Shown in pieces: positions 28,457 through 40,700 of a stretch of DNA of 64,000 nt (its first letter is position 1; every line of letters starts with the position of its first letter). The notes beneath the pieces are model-generated. The model saw only the letters and a program-made list of their open reading frames with translations. It did not search any database and was not told where the DNA came from. A program made the translations under genes and the position numbers. Source of the DNA: Echeneis naucrates (taxonomy: Eukaryota > Chordata > Actinopteri > Carangiformes > Echeneidae); the NCBI RefSeq assembly GCF_900963305.1, contig NC_042525.1, positions 5,543,921-5,607,920 on the forward strand, given 5' to 3'.

Positions 28457-29955
28457 ATGACTCTAACCCTGAGGAGAGTGTATCACGTCACAGCATTCAG
28501 CTGGTATGCTTTTGTTGTTAAGTCTCTGGCTGCTAAAGATGGAGAGGAGCTGCCACCGGGAATCTTTGTCTATGGAGGACCTTGGAAGTACCTTACCTTT
28601 TTGAATTTGGTGAGCATACATGACCCCTGATATCTATTAACAGTAACGGCACATCGCAGATGTGGAAAAGGATCACGGACGGATCGTGTTTGTATTTCAG
28701 TTATTACAAATGTCATTCTTTGGACTGGCTGCTTTGAATGATCTACATTTGGAGAAGAAATCAGAAACAACGTTAAGCAAATGGAAAGACCTCCTCTTCT
28801 CTGTCTTTGCCTTCCCTGTGGGCATGGTAAGAAACACACACTGTAAAAACCTACATTTTTATCGACTGATTGTAACAATTTCTGCTCTGTGCATGTTGTT
28901 TAGTTTGTTGTTCTGCTTTTCTGGAGCATCTTTGCCTTCGACAGAGAGTTGGTCTACCCAGCTTCTATTGACGCTTTCTTCCCTCCCTGGATGAACCACG
29001 CTATGGTCTGAAAAGTGTTCCTTTTTGTTTTTATTTAAACAATATTGTACACAAATCGAAATAAATTATTCCTCCACTGTTGTTTCCTCAGCACACATTT
29101 GTCCTCCCTGTTCTACTTGGAGAAGTGATGGTGCAGCCGCACGTCTACCCCCAAACTAAACATGCACTTGCAGCCTTAGGAGTTGTAGGCCTGGCTTACT
29201 TGTCTTGGTAAGTGACGAGTCAGCACACTCGTGACAACAGTTTCCCAACTACTTGGGAAGTCGATTATGACAGAATCTTAAAACAACAGCCTACTGGATT
29301 CAATGTTTTTAATGTGGCTCTGACTGCATTCTTAGTGTATCAGGTCTAGACTGGACCGGTTAGTGTCGTTTCACTGCAAACAGCTTGAATGTAAAAAGCT
29401 TTACTATTGTGTGTCACATACTGTATTGCAGCACGTAGGCCACTTTGTTTCTGATGGTGCAAATCAATAAACATGTTGCAAGTTGAGGATGACATTTCTT
29501 TATTATTATAGCGTCTCCCTGTTACAGTAATCAGTATCATCTGTGCCACTGGGTGGAAAGTAAATATTTGTGTGAGACAAAGTCAATGTGCTTGACAAGA
29601 CAGTGCAAGATGATCTGATAGATATATTCAGCGCTTTTTCTTTCTCTCTCTGAACACGTTCTGCAGGATTATATGGGTGTACTTGTCTGTTGGGATTTGG
29701 GTGTATCCGCTCTTGGGTCACTTCAGCACTGCTGGTCTGGGGGGCTTCTTCGTTTTTAACATGTCTGTGGTGACTCTGTTCTATCTGCTGGGGGACAAGC
29801 TCAACAGCCATGTGTGGAGTAAGTGACAACAGCAAACATACAACTGGAGACGAACAGCTGGATTCAAGTCGACTCTCATCTAATCTCTCCCTCGCTTTCT
29901 TTTTCTCTCCTTTGCTTTAGGTAAGGACATGAAGATAACAACAAGCACAATGTGA
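28457..29955 (+). CDS. adtrp: ADTRP/AIG1-family FAHFA hydrolase
   Basis: Multipass membrane threonine hydrolase family that cleaves fatty-acid esters of hydroxy fatty acids; human ADTRP also regulates TFPI. Exons 28457-28609, 28701-28826, 28904-29005, 29092-29207, 29667-29818, 29921-29955 give 227 residues in frame. Landmarks are GGPWKYLTFLN with catalytic-type Thr47, FPVGMFVVLLFW, DRELVYP, WMNHAMHTF with His128 as the likely catalytic His, GIWVYPLLGH and YLLGDKLN. Thr position and the NHAMHTF, AYLS and GEV..PH.YP wording resemble ADTRP more than AIG1, though the GG-W-K-LTF and FPVG wording is also AIG1-like, so a teleost ADTRP paralogue is the fair call. About five or six hydrophobic membrane segments are visible. 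Confidence 0.85.
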
Positions 29956-30039
29956 CTTTCTGCTCCAGTACAGTGCTGAAGCCTTAAGGCAAGACTGTGT
30001 CACTTTTTACTGAAGAGTTAACACATCCTTCCTCTACCA

Positions 30040-30045
30040 AATAAA
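30040..30045 (+). terminator. Poly(A) signal of the ADTRP-family gene
   Basis: AATAAA 85 bp after the stop codon. Confidence 0.6.
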
Positions 30046-30727
30046 GTGGAATAAAAAGTCCGAGACAATTTTCCCTGATAATATTAACACACCTCAATAT
30101 TCAGTAACACACATTACTGAGTGACTTGCTGTTACGTATACATAGTATAGGCTTTAGCTAAATGCTAAGAACCAGCTCAACATTTAAGTCGCATTGTACT
30201 ATTAAAAGCAACAGTTTACAACATCTCTGATTTAAATATTACAGTTTATAGTTAAGCTAAAACAAAGGCTATTTGACATTGCAAAACACCTGAATAATGC
30301 AAGCTGAATTTCACAGTAGGAAGGAAAGCAAGCGGGGCTAAGAAATCCTTCTGTGACTATTTATAGTTGCTGTGTTTCTGATTTTAAAAGGAATATCCAC
30401 AATAAAATGCGATACATGCCCTGTCCTCCACATAATTCACTGCTTCTAAATTGGAGTTAGTCAATTAATCAAGCAAAGAGGATCCACTATCAATATAATC
30501 ACTCTCATTTGAAGCACATTGAAGTTCCTCTTCCTGTTTGACCTGAATAAAGTGCATATTTCCCGTTAATCAAGGAACATCTGGAGGGGTTGCAAGAATA
30601 GCTCAATTTTTGGCAATCCAAAACACAACGCTGAACCATCCTGATTTGATGTCATCACAAATCCATCGAGGTCTCCAGAAGCAGCTGTGTTGTTGTGTTT
30701 CCGAGAGACTGAAAGAAGGGCTGGCGA
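30046..30727. other. Gap between ADTRP and the small peptide gene
   Basis: AT-rich sequence between two convergent genes. It should contain the 3' UTR of the minus-strand peptide gene; no clear poly(A) signal for it was identified. Confidence 0.5.
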
Positions 30728-31366
30728 TCAAGCTGCATGCAAGTCTCTGTAGCCTTTAAGGTGTTGGAGATAGTTCGGATCTGCATCCACCAATCCGACT
30801 GAGAGGATCTTGGCCAGTAAATGTACATCCTCTTTGCTCAGATCCCTCTGTTAAAGGTCAACATCAGAGATTTCAACAATTAGATGTTGTGATAATCAGA
30901 AGCTATAAGTAATTACTGAACCCATTTTTTTTAATATAATCACCTACCATCATGCTGTTGTTAGTGATGTCAAGCAGCTTCTTAGCTTTGCCTCCCTACA
31001 AGAGATGATCATTTCAGAAAATCACACTTTGTTTCTTATTTCCTCTTATCCGTCACATCTTTTAACCAGTACAGTTCTGTCTTTGAGACTATCTACTCAA
31101 TGTTACTTTATGTTTCCTTCTTTATCAGACATTCATTTTAAAACAGGTAAATGCTGTAAAATTCTACTCACCTCTTGAAGTCCTTTTGAAAAGCACATGA
31201 TGATAAAGAGAAGACCAGCAACTACCTGATCATTCAAAGGAGCAGTCAGTCATTGTGCAAGATTAAAACTTTGAATAGTTCTCAATAACAACACTGTACA
31301 CTAAAATAAAAATCATTGATTAAAGTCACGTATAATTGTTTTACTTACTCCCAGCAGGTGCAACAT
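30728..31366 (-). CDS. Unrecognised 79-residue protein with N-terminal signal or anchor
   Basis: Four small coding exons, all in phase 0 with consensus splice sites: 31366-31349, 31225-31172, 30995-30948, 30847-30728. The first coding piece is only six codons (MLHLLG, donor gtaagt). The second supplies a hydrophobic core, VVAGLLFIIMCF, followed by SKGLQE. The third gives GGKAKKLLDITNNSMM with a basic patch. The fourth has a helix-prone acidic/leucine segment, RDLSKEDVHLLAKILSVG, then VDADPNYLQHLKGYRDL and a stop. The layout suggests a signal peptide of about 20 residues with a 55-60-residue secreted product, or a single-pass microprotein. There are no cysteines after the leader. KAKK could be a processing site. 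I do not know the family. Because every exon is under 125 nt, simple ORF scanning misses it. Confidence 0.6.
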
Positions 31367-33180
31367 CTTTGTTCTTCTTGGCTCTGTCCTTTCTGTACAG
31401 TGATTTGCTTTTCAACTGAACTGCTCCAAATAAGTTCCTCCTCCTCAGATAATCACATGTTCAGTCAGGGAAAAACACACATGAAGAACCAGAACAACAA
31501 GACACACTGCATTTTCAAGAAACGCCTATTCTTTCAACTGGAGGATGTTAATCAGAAGACAAATGTAGTGTTACACAAAAGATTGCGTAAATGGGAGTTT
31601 GTTATTGAAAGAGGATGCTCATTAGCTTGAAGTGGTAACGTAGTTTCCAGGCTGAACTGTGTCTTTAATTGTTCCTCTAAAATACATTCACGTCAGAGCT
31701 TCTCTGTGACCATCAGATATGTCACAGCACTGACAATCATCGGGAAAATGAAACCACCACCTGCTCATTTGAATTCCCCTGAATGACAGTGTGTTGATGT
31801 TGTTTGATAAAAATCAGGTTCCCACCAATAGAACAGAATAAATATTAAAGAAGAAGTCCCCCAAAGGGCGGTGTATCTTTTTGAATCTAAATAAATCAAG
31901 TCTGGTTAATGTAAAGAAATGCCAGGAGCTGAATGCAAGTTTACATACAGGAGCAGTTTTTATTCTTATTTCCTTTTAAGGTGAATCAACTGAAGACAGA
32001 TACACAACTGTGGCTTTTCTGCCTTTTCTGTGTGACCAAACAACCAAATTATCGGACAACTAAACCCACATTGGCATATAAATATGAGCATGAAAATGTA
32101 AACAGTCTACACAAGAATAAAGTTCAAATTCCCTTTTTGTCACACAGTGGGCATTTTGCCATCTTTCCTAAGTAAAAGAAAAACTAAATAAAGTAATAAT
32201 AAGTTATTAAATTGGATACAAAGCGGATACAGCTAAAGGAAGAAGGAAAAAAGAGATAATCAGTAAATACGGTGCATATCATATTTGATACATACACTTA
32301 TGAGACCATCCGCTTGGCAAAATAAAAGAAAAAGAGATTGAAAAAGGCAGCTGTAAAAATAAAGATGCAGACATAAAGACACAAATGTTACATATGACCT
32401 AGGAGAAAAGTATTTGTCATTGCTTGAATTGGGTGTAATGCCTGATGTAACAAACAAGATACAAACAAAAAGAGCCAAATAAAGACTTCAGACAAAAAAA
32501 AGGGAATTTTCTGTCCATTATTTCTCTGGTCAGGCATCATAGGGATCCGTTAAAGAAGTGGGTCTTATTCACAGACGTGTGTGGATTATTTACTGATGTA
32601 TATGTATGTAGACATAAACACAAAATATGTGCAGTTAGAGAACATATTAAGATGCAGCTCAAGTGATTCTCTCTATAAATATTTTTTTTAGTTTCATGTT
32701 TTACTTGTTTTATTTCTCGTTTTTAAAACCTGTAAAACCTATTTTATTTATGGAAAACACTCATATGATATTGAATTATAACCTTGTCTTAATGTAAATA
32801 TTCATGTTGGCAAACGTGTGTGTGTGTGTGCGTGTGCGTGCGTGCGTGCACGTGTGTGTAATTTAACTGCAGACACACGCATGCGCGCGTGCGCTCCATC
32901 TAGAACATTTTCGTCTCTTCTCAACGTTTTTTTTTTTACATCGTCATCAAGTAAAGCAAAAAAAAAACAGCGCAGCTTCCGGTGTGCTGAGCGCACCTTC
33001 AAAATTAAAACTCACTCTGCTTTCATTTATTACACTCTAAAAATCACTTCACGTCTTTCCAAAACACGGTAATAAGATAAAACTTTCTCCATTTAGCGAA
33101 AAGGAAAACGTATAGATGCTCTTTGTCTTTCTGCGTCCTTCCTTTCTGAGCCTACTCTGCTCCTTTATCGGTGAGAGAAA
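31367..33180. other. Intergenic tract between the peptide gene and HERC4
   Basis: Two divergent genes flank AT-rich sequence with no further gene visible. It includes the peptide gene's upstream region (a reverse-strand CCAAT-like site near 31825) and a GT microsatellite at 32816-32859. A reverse-strand 72-codon ORF (32260-32478) looks incidental. Confidence 0.5.
32816..32859 (+). repeat. (GT)n / (GTGC)n microsatellite
   Basis: Alternating purine-pyrimidine tract of GT and GC dinucleotides about 44 bp long, followed at 32872-32892 by acacacgcatgcgcgcgtgc. It is a strong Z-DNA-type sequence. Confidence 0.85.
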
Positions 33181-33335
33181 AACCGGAAGTGGAGTGTGTA
33201 TTGACGCCATCTTGACGGGTCTCTCCGGGCACACGGTGGTTGTTGACAGTGACCGGATCGGACGGATCGTGTGGAGGATCGTGTCTGCCACATGGTGGCT
33301 GCCTGCCGGCTTTAAAAACAAGAGAAGATGCGCTG
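33180..33335 (+). promoter_or_regulatory. HERC4 promoter and 5' non-coding exon
   Basis: A GC-rich block has an ETS-like accggaagtgg at about 33181 and a YY1-like gccatcttgac near 33205, typical of TATA-less housekeeping promoters. It ends in a donor gcgctg|gtatgt at 33336. The next plausible acceptor (ttcacag, 34691-34697) precedes the HERC4 ATG by 47 bases. Assignment to HERC4 is by position. Confidence 0.5.
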
Positions 33336-33684
33336 GTATGTCGGCCTTTAACAGTCGGACCATCTAGTCAGCAAATCACTGGGAAAAGACAGTAAGGCTG
33401 TCAGATCTGTCGGGGTCGGTAAGATTTCTGCTGTCTGTCTGCACCCTTATGTCGGTAGATGGCTGTAACTTTTCACGGCTTACACATAACACAGAAATAA
33501 TAATAATAATAATAAACAACACAAATATCTTTGTTTTTATTTATCTGTGTAGCCAACTAACAAAATTAACTCTATGCTAGGTGAAGACCTGACTAATGTT
33601 AGCCTGCTAAAATCTGAAGAAAAAAAAATGTCTTAACCTGTAAAAAAACAACTAACTGGTTTTATTTCGTAAGTTATTCACTCA

Positions 33685-33995
33685 ATGCAGAATGAACTTG
33701 GACAAGTTGTGGCAGTCGGTTTGCGTCACTCTCTGGGTTCAAACCCCGGGGCTTTGGGGCCTCTGTGTGCAGTTTGCAGGCTCTTTGCTCCGCCTGTATG
33801 GTCTCTCTCTCTCTCCCTCTCCCTCTCTCCCCCCCCCCCCCCCCCCCTCCTCCCTCCCTCCCTCCCTCTCTCTCCCTCTCTCTCCATGGTCATGCAGGTG
33901 GAGTGAATGTGTGAGCATTGAATGGCTGTTGTTGGTTTGTGTATCTCCATGTGTTGGCCCTGCATCGGACAGCCGACCTGTCACCCCCCCTCGCC
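33685..33995 (+). mobile_element. Teleost SINE-like repeat interrupted by a polypyrimidine tract (HERC4 intron 1)
   Basis: The left part contains a pol III B-box-like gggttcaaacccc near 33736. The right part reads gagcattgaatggctgtt, then atgtgttggccctgcatcgg and acagccgacctgtc. This matches from memory the widespread teleost element that includes 'gtgaatggttgtctgtc', 'tatgtgttggccctgcgatg' and 'actggcgacctgtcc'. The middle of the normal element is replaced by a long CT/C tract (33802-33885). Boundaries are approximate. Confidence 0.6.
33802..33885 (+). repeat. (CT)n-C18-(CTCC)n polypyrimidine tract
   Basis: 84 bp of pure pyrimidine with an internal run of about 18 C and flanking CT and TCCC repeats. 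It lies in HERC4 intron 1 and is capable in principle of H-DNA or G-quadruplex structure on the purine strand. Confidence 0.9.
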
Positions 33996-34744
33996 TTTCC
34001 TCCCCTCCCCGGCCTCGCCCCGGTCCGAGCCCCGGTCCATCCACAGGATCCCCTGCAGGCCGGTGCAGGAGACGGACGGATGGATTTGAGTTGTGTCTGT
34101 TAGAAAACCGAACCGGCTCGGTTGTGTTCACGCTGAAGGGTAGTCAAGAGGAAACCAAGCAGCGAGAAACCAAAATAAAACTTCCGGTTTTGAGAGTTTA
34201 AAACGCGTTCATCCAAATCGCAGCATCAAACTACCATCCCCGTGTATATAAAACCCATCTTTAACACGAAGTGTTGGTGTTTGGACCCAAAGTGGTCGGA
34301 TAATAATCACGAGCTGTCATTTCGCTTCAGAACTTACTTGCCATTTTAATTTGAAGTTTCGCCCAAAGCGGAAGTGATGCGGTCCTATATTTCAGCTAAC
34401 GTTACTCACCTACCTCCGTTATTCTAACTATAGCTCACTTGGCTAATTTGTTGACATGTCAGCCGGAACCGGGCCGATGTCACCATAAACCCATCACACC
34501 CCGGAGACCTCATCCAATCTAAGATAGCCACACGTACGGGTCCTTTGTATGGAGCGAGTGTGGCGTTTGGCCGTCTGGTTTTTGGGCTCCTTTGCTAGGT
34601 GATAGTAGCTGAAGTGAATCTCTGCAGCCCAAACTGTGGCGGTGTGGATGAGCCCCGTCGGCTTCCATTAGCCGAGGCGTCTCTCTGGTCTTCACAGAGA
34701 CGCTGATCCTGCTGGCCCCGGACGGCCGAAGGGGGGCTGCCACG

Positions 34745-37700
34745 ATGCTGTGTTGGGGAAATGCCTCCTACGGACAGCTGGGCTTGGGGGGGATCGATGA
34801 GGAGATTGTGCTGGAGCCACGCAAATGTGAGTACTTCCACGGGAAGCAAGTGTGTGATGTGGGGTGTGGCCGGAGACACACAGCCTTCCTGCTGGAGGAT
34901 GGGACAGTGTACACCTGTGGCTGCAACGACCTAGGACAGCTGGGACACGAGAAGTCCAGGAAGAAACCAGGTTGGTTTTTATTATTATTACTATTATTAT
35001 TAATCGTTATTATTATGATAATGATGCTCAAACATTTGTTTTTGTCTTCTCCTAGAACAGGTCGTGGCCCTGGATGCACAGATCATAGTGGCGATGTCAT
35101 GTGGAGAGTCCCACACACTCGCCCTGAATGACAAAGGGCAGATTTTTTCGTGGGGTCTGGGCTCAGATGGCCAGCTGGGCCTCAATAACTTTGAAGAATG
35201 TGTTCGTGTGCCTAGGTAAATAGAGCAATTACTGCCACCTTTTCTCTTTTATGTGGGTCCATTTCATCACTTTTTCATTTGCATGTTCTTTCCTTCGTTA
35301 AAAAAATTTACTTAAATTGGGTGAATCTGTCGGCACAGGTTTATCTGTCAGAGTTACTCTGATGATGAAACGCGATTGCAAACTACATTAACTTTTATAC
35401 GAAAACAGACGAACAATGATCGTTTATCTGTGTCTGTAAACAGAAACATCAAGAGTTTGTCAGATGTACAAATCACTCAGGTAGCCTGTGGGTATTGGCA
35501 CTCCCATGCACTTTCAAGAGGTGAGGATTGTTTCTAGCTGCATAAATTCACTCATTCACCTTTTAATGTTTACCACATTAATCCAATCCCGATGTTGTAT
35601 CTGTTTGTTTGCACAGGGGGCCAAGTTTTCTCCTGGGGCCAGAACCGATACGGACAACTTGGCTTGGGAAAAAAGGGACAAAGCATATCCACACCCCAGA
35701 TCATCAAGTCTCTCCAGGGCATCCCTTTTGCTCAGATATCAGCGGGTGGTGCTCACAGCTTTGCTCTCACTCTCTCAGGAGCGGTGTTCGGTTGGGGTCG
35801 CAACAAGTTTGGTCAGCTAGGTCTCAATGACACGAATGGTGGGTTTTCAGGAACCTGAAGTACTTGTGAGCATCCAACAACTAAAGTCAAACTAACTGTC
35901 AGAATGTCTTTTTCAGATCGACATTTCCCAGCTCTGCTGAAGTCCCTTAGATCACAGAGAGTGATTTACATCTCCTGTGGAGAAGATCACACAGCAGCAT
36001 TGACCAAGTTAAGTTGTATACTTTGTGAACATCTGATAAACCCGCAGCTCTGTGTGCCAAAGTCTTTGATTTGAATTTGTAGTTACTTTTAATCAAAGCA
36101 GGGTATAAGTGAGTGGATGGTTTTTACAGCCTGCATTGTGTTTCCGCAGGTTTGACTGTGATTCCTAATTGCTGATTATATTGCATTATTTTTTAGATTG
36201 TTTATTCATCAGCTTAATTCCTGATATATTGGGGCAGAAGGGTAGACATGCAACCTTTCAGGTTTTAAGCAATTCAAAGATTTATTCAAGTTTTTATGAC
36301 TTCACTAATTTGAAAGTTATGTTTTAAACAAATGAATGAAGATGAATTATAGTCATCATAACCTTCTCTTACAAATAATCATAATAATCAATAATCTCCC
36401 AGCAGCTAAGATATCAGGTTATGCTATTATAATTAACGTGAATAACGGTTAGAAGTAAGGGTTATTGAAACAAACGTCGACTTGAATTTCAGCAATCGCT
36501 ACAGTTTACAAGGAAAACCTGGATTGAACTCACAAAACATGATTGCATCTTGGCTGCTCACTGCGTTCCAGTCCCACATGGTGTGCCTGCTACATTAGGC
36601 CTTGCATTTCTCTTGCCATCAACAAGGTCAGAATAACTGGTGCTGCTGATTTTACAGGAAGGAGGTGTGTTTACGTTTGGAGCAGGAGGATATGGACAAC
36701 TTGGACATAACTCTACAAACCATGAAATCAACCCTAGAAAAGTGTTTGAACTCATGGGAAGTGTAGTTACACAAATTGCATGTGGAAGGTAAAATTTTCT
36801 TTTTTTCATTTCCCGCCTTCTGTCTGAAATGTGACAAAATTTCTTTTTGTTTTGTTCCAACATCAGAGTCATCAGTATAAAGGTGTCATAAAACTACAAA
36901 AACCTTTATTTTGCAATCACAAGGCAGCACACGCTGGCTTTCACACCGTCATCTGGAAAGATGGACTCCTTTGGGCTTGGTGGTAATGGGCAGCTTGGTA
37001 CACGCTCCTCATGCAACAGAAAAAGTCCCGCCCCCGTCAAAGGTCCCTGGGTGGCCTCCAATACTCCAGGAGGTACAGACGAGGCACAGCAAATAAATCT
37101 CCATCAAGGCATTTTTCAAGACTGCAGGACTGAAAGAAACAACAAAGGCCACAGGAATTTATCCATACATTTATTTCTTGCTTCCATCCCGTTGTATTGC
37201 AGAAATGGAGCAATGTTGTGTCAAGAGGATTTATGCTGGAGGAGATCAGAGTTTTGCTAACTATTGCACTGCCAATGTAAGTTTTCAGGAGCTCTCAGTC
37301 ATTCTGGTTTCTCAGATCATAGATAAATAATACAAATTGTGTATTTTAACACACAACTACCATGATTACAGAATTTTCAAATTATCATGGCTGAAAAGAT
37401 TAGCTGCACCAGATGAGAACATGGCGCCATGTTTTTGTTGAATAATTGGTGATTTTTCTCTTTCTAGAACCTCCAGAACCTGGACGATGTGAGGATAAAA
37501 GATCCCCACAGAGGGATTTGCACTTTGACTGAGGACATTATACAAAAGTGGCTGAACCATTCACCAGGAAGAGTCCCGCAGGAAATTTCCAAGTAAAGTC
37601 TTCTCACATAAGCTCATAGCTGACCACATCTTACTGATGGTGTGGCTAGTTTTAGTGCACTGCAGACATGTTCTTAAAACTGAAAAAGGTTAGTCGCACT

Positions 37701-40700
37701 AATTACTTGACTTTTATGATTCCTTCAGTGAGATTGACCTCGTGTTCTCCTCAGCAAGCTGCCTCAATGGATCTTTTCTCTCAATGAGGTAATCACATTT
37801 TAAATGAGGTATATTTTTAATTTAGTATGTAGTACAACCTCATATATCATCACCAATTCATTTTTTTTGTATTATTTATTGTCAAGTCCATTTTTATTCT
37901 CTTGATCCTTTGTCTTTACACACGATTTACAACTGATACACAAAACATTTTTAATGACTTGATCCAACTCCAGCTGGTTTGGAGCTGAAGTCAGTATCAT
38001 GTATTACATGTATTTCTAAGACCGTAGTATGTCAGCAGGGTTGTTCTTATTAGGTGACCTAAATACTTGGACTATTACCTACATGGTCTCACATGGACTG
38101 TCTGTTTCTTTTCCACAGTCATCCAGATCACTATAGTACCAGCAGCAAATGTTCAGGCGTGGATATGAACATGGCTCGCATCCTGTTTCACAGAGTGATT
38201 CAACAAGATCATCCCGAGATAGCTCAGCAGGTCAGTGACAAAAAAAAACCTGAGGCTGTCCTGCGTAGTTTACCTTACCAGTATTCTTTCATGTGGTCTG
38301 TAATCGCTCTAAATATACATAATTTGCAATTTTCCAACATTATACTTGGCACCATATATCATGTTTCTGTTTGGGGAAAAAAACTACTTTACTACTACTA
38401 CTTTATGTTCTATATGTGTGGATTATGAATATTCCTAACGAACTAACTGTCTATTTTAGGGCACAGTGCCCACGATTTTGAATATGTGGCCCTGTGTCGC
38501 ATTGGCTTTGTAATACCTTTTCATACAGTTTCTTGATTGAGAACACAAAATACTGATCATTTAAGCTTTTTATTTCAAAGTTATTACTTAAAAATACTGC
38601 AAATTATGAGAATTCTCTGTTTATGGTGTTGCATCATAAATTCTACATACAACAAATCAGGCGACATCAGGTTTGGAGAGCAGCATCAGCTCTATCTTCT
38701 GCCACCTTAACAGCCTCTCCTATCTTAATATGTAATTGCTCACTTTGCCCTGGAACCTCCCCTCAGCATAGTGTTGGGATTAATCATAACATTAATCACT
38801 GCATCAATGATAGCAGGCCTATTTACTGCCTCTTGCCTCCCTCAGATTGCTGCTAGTCTTGAAAAGAACCTCATTCCCAGACTGAGCAGTTCTCCTCCAG
38901 ACATTGAAGCCCTGCGGCTCTACCTCACTCTCCCAGAATGCCCTCTCTTCAAGGATCGAAATAATTATGTGACCATTGTGATCCCATTTGCAAAATCACT
39001 CCTCAGCCTAAAAGAGGCGGCGCTGAGGGTGCTAGGTAGGAGGATGGTGATGAAGTTTTTTCACGATTAATGGCAAAAATGATGCAACACCATGTCAGCT
39101 TTAGTTTTTCATCATTTTTTGTTTTTGCGTCAGGAAACTGGTGGTCTACGTTTGAACCCCCAGTCTTCCAGTTGCTGGTTGAGTTGTACAAAGACGTGGT
39201 GGTATATCTGCTCCAGATGCACAAGGTGGGCATTCCCTCAGTAGAGCAGAGAATATTCACCTGTTTCCTGGACACGTCCTTGCGGTTCCTGGAGATTCTG
39301 CACACGGTGAGAAATGAGAAAAGAAAGGAATGGATTTATGTCAAAGCAGCTTTTTACGTGTCAAATTAAAACAGTAACTTGTCGTTAACATCCATTATTC
39401 TGGCGCTACAGGTGAATGAGCGAGCAGGACACATCATTCAATATGATAAATTCTACATCCATGAGCTGGATGACCTGATAGACATCAGAAATGACTATGT
39501 CACATGGATTCAGAGGCAGATGTACCCAATGGTGAGTCTGGTGTAGATGACAGCGCCATGATTCACTTAATTACATTTGTTTTGTTTAGGTGCCTGTATG
39601 ATCCATTTGTTTATTCTTCTCCATCCCCAGGGTCATGATGGTGTGGTGACTCTGTGCAGGTATCCCTTTGTGTTTGACGCCCAAGCCAAGACCACTCTGC
39701 TTCAAACTGATGCTGTGATACAGATGCAGGTAATACAAAGTAAACCACAGACATGCTGCTTTTATTCCTCTTTTTAATCCCTGTCACTTTCTGAATCTAA
39801 TACAACCAAGAACGAACATCATCACCCGAGTCATCTGTTCTTTATTTTCACAGATGGCAGTCGACCAGGCACAGATGCAAAACTTCAGCTCCATGTTCCT
39901 GCCAGCAGTGGAATCCGTCAACCCATGCCTCATCCTCATCGTCCGAAGGGAAAATATTGTCGGAGACACCATGGAAGTCCTCAGGAAGTCTAAGAACGTT
40001 GACTACAAGAAGCCACTCAAGGTAAAATCATGAATAATTAAAATAATACAAAATGGTATTCATACATCTAATTTAAGATAGCCAAGCATGAATAAACGAA
40101 TGTGTAGCTAAAAGGACACAATTTCATATTTTCTGTGTTGCCAGTTAGGTGAAGGCATATAAAGTAGTGCCGTTGTGCTAATGTTTTCAACGTCCATGGC
40201 AGGTGATCTTTGTGGGAGAAGAGGCGGTCGATGCAGGAGGAGTGAGAAAGGAGTTCTTCCTCCTGATCATGAAGGAGCTGTTGGATCCCAAATATGGCAT
40301 GTTTCGTTACTACGAAGAGTCCATGCTCATCTGGTTTTCCAACAAGGTACTTTCTGTACAATTCTCCTTTTTATCCTCACGCTGCTGAAATATCACTTGC
40401 TCCCTTCAATACGGGGCACACAGGATAACTCGTTGACTCAGTGATGGTCTTTTGCAGACCTTTGAGGACATTGACTTGTTCAACCTCATTGGGGTCATCT
40501 GTGGTCTCGCTATCTACAATCTCACGATTGTGGAGCTCAACTTCCCTGTGGCCCTTTACAAGAAGCTCCTGAAGAAGAAGCCAACACTAGACGACCTGAA
40601 AGAGCTGATGCCAGATGTGGGAAGGTCAGATCAAGCAACAGTCATCTGAGGTTTCCATTTCATGTTGCTGAACGTCAGTTTACCCTACTGTTTTCTTTGC

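Noticed and set aside
33739-34131. ORFs over the CT-rich tract in HERC4 intron 1
   Set aside because: Low-complexity Arg/Gly/Glu or Pro/Ser translations of a pyrimidine repeat.
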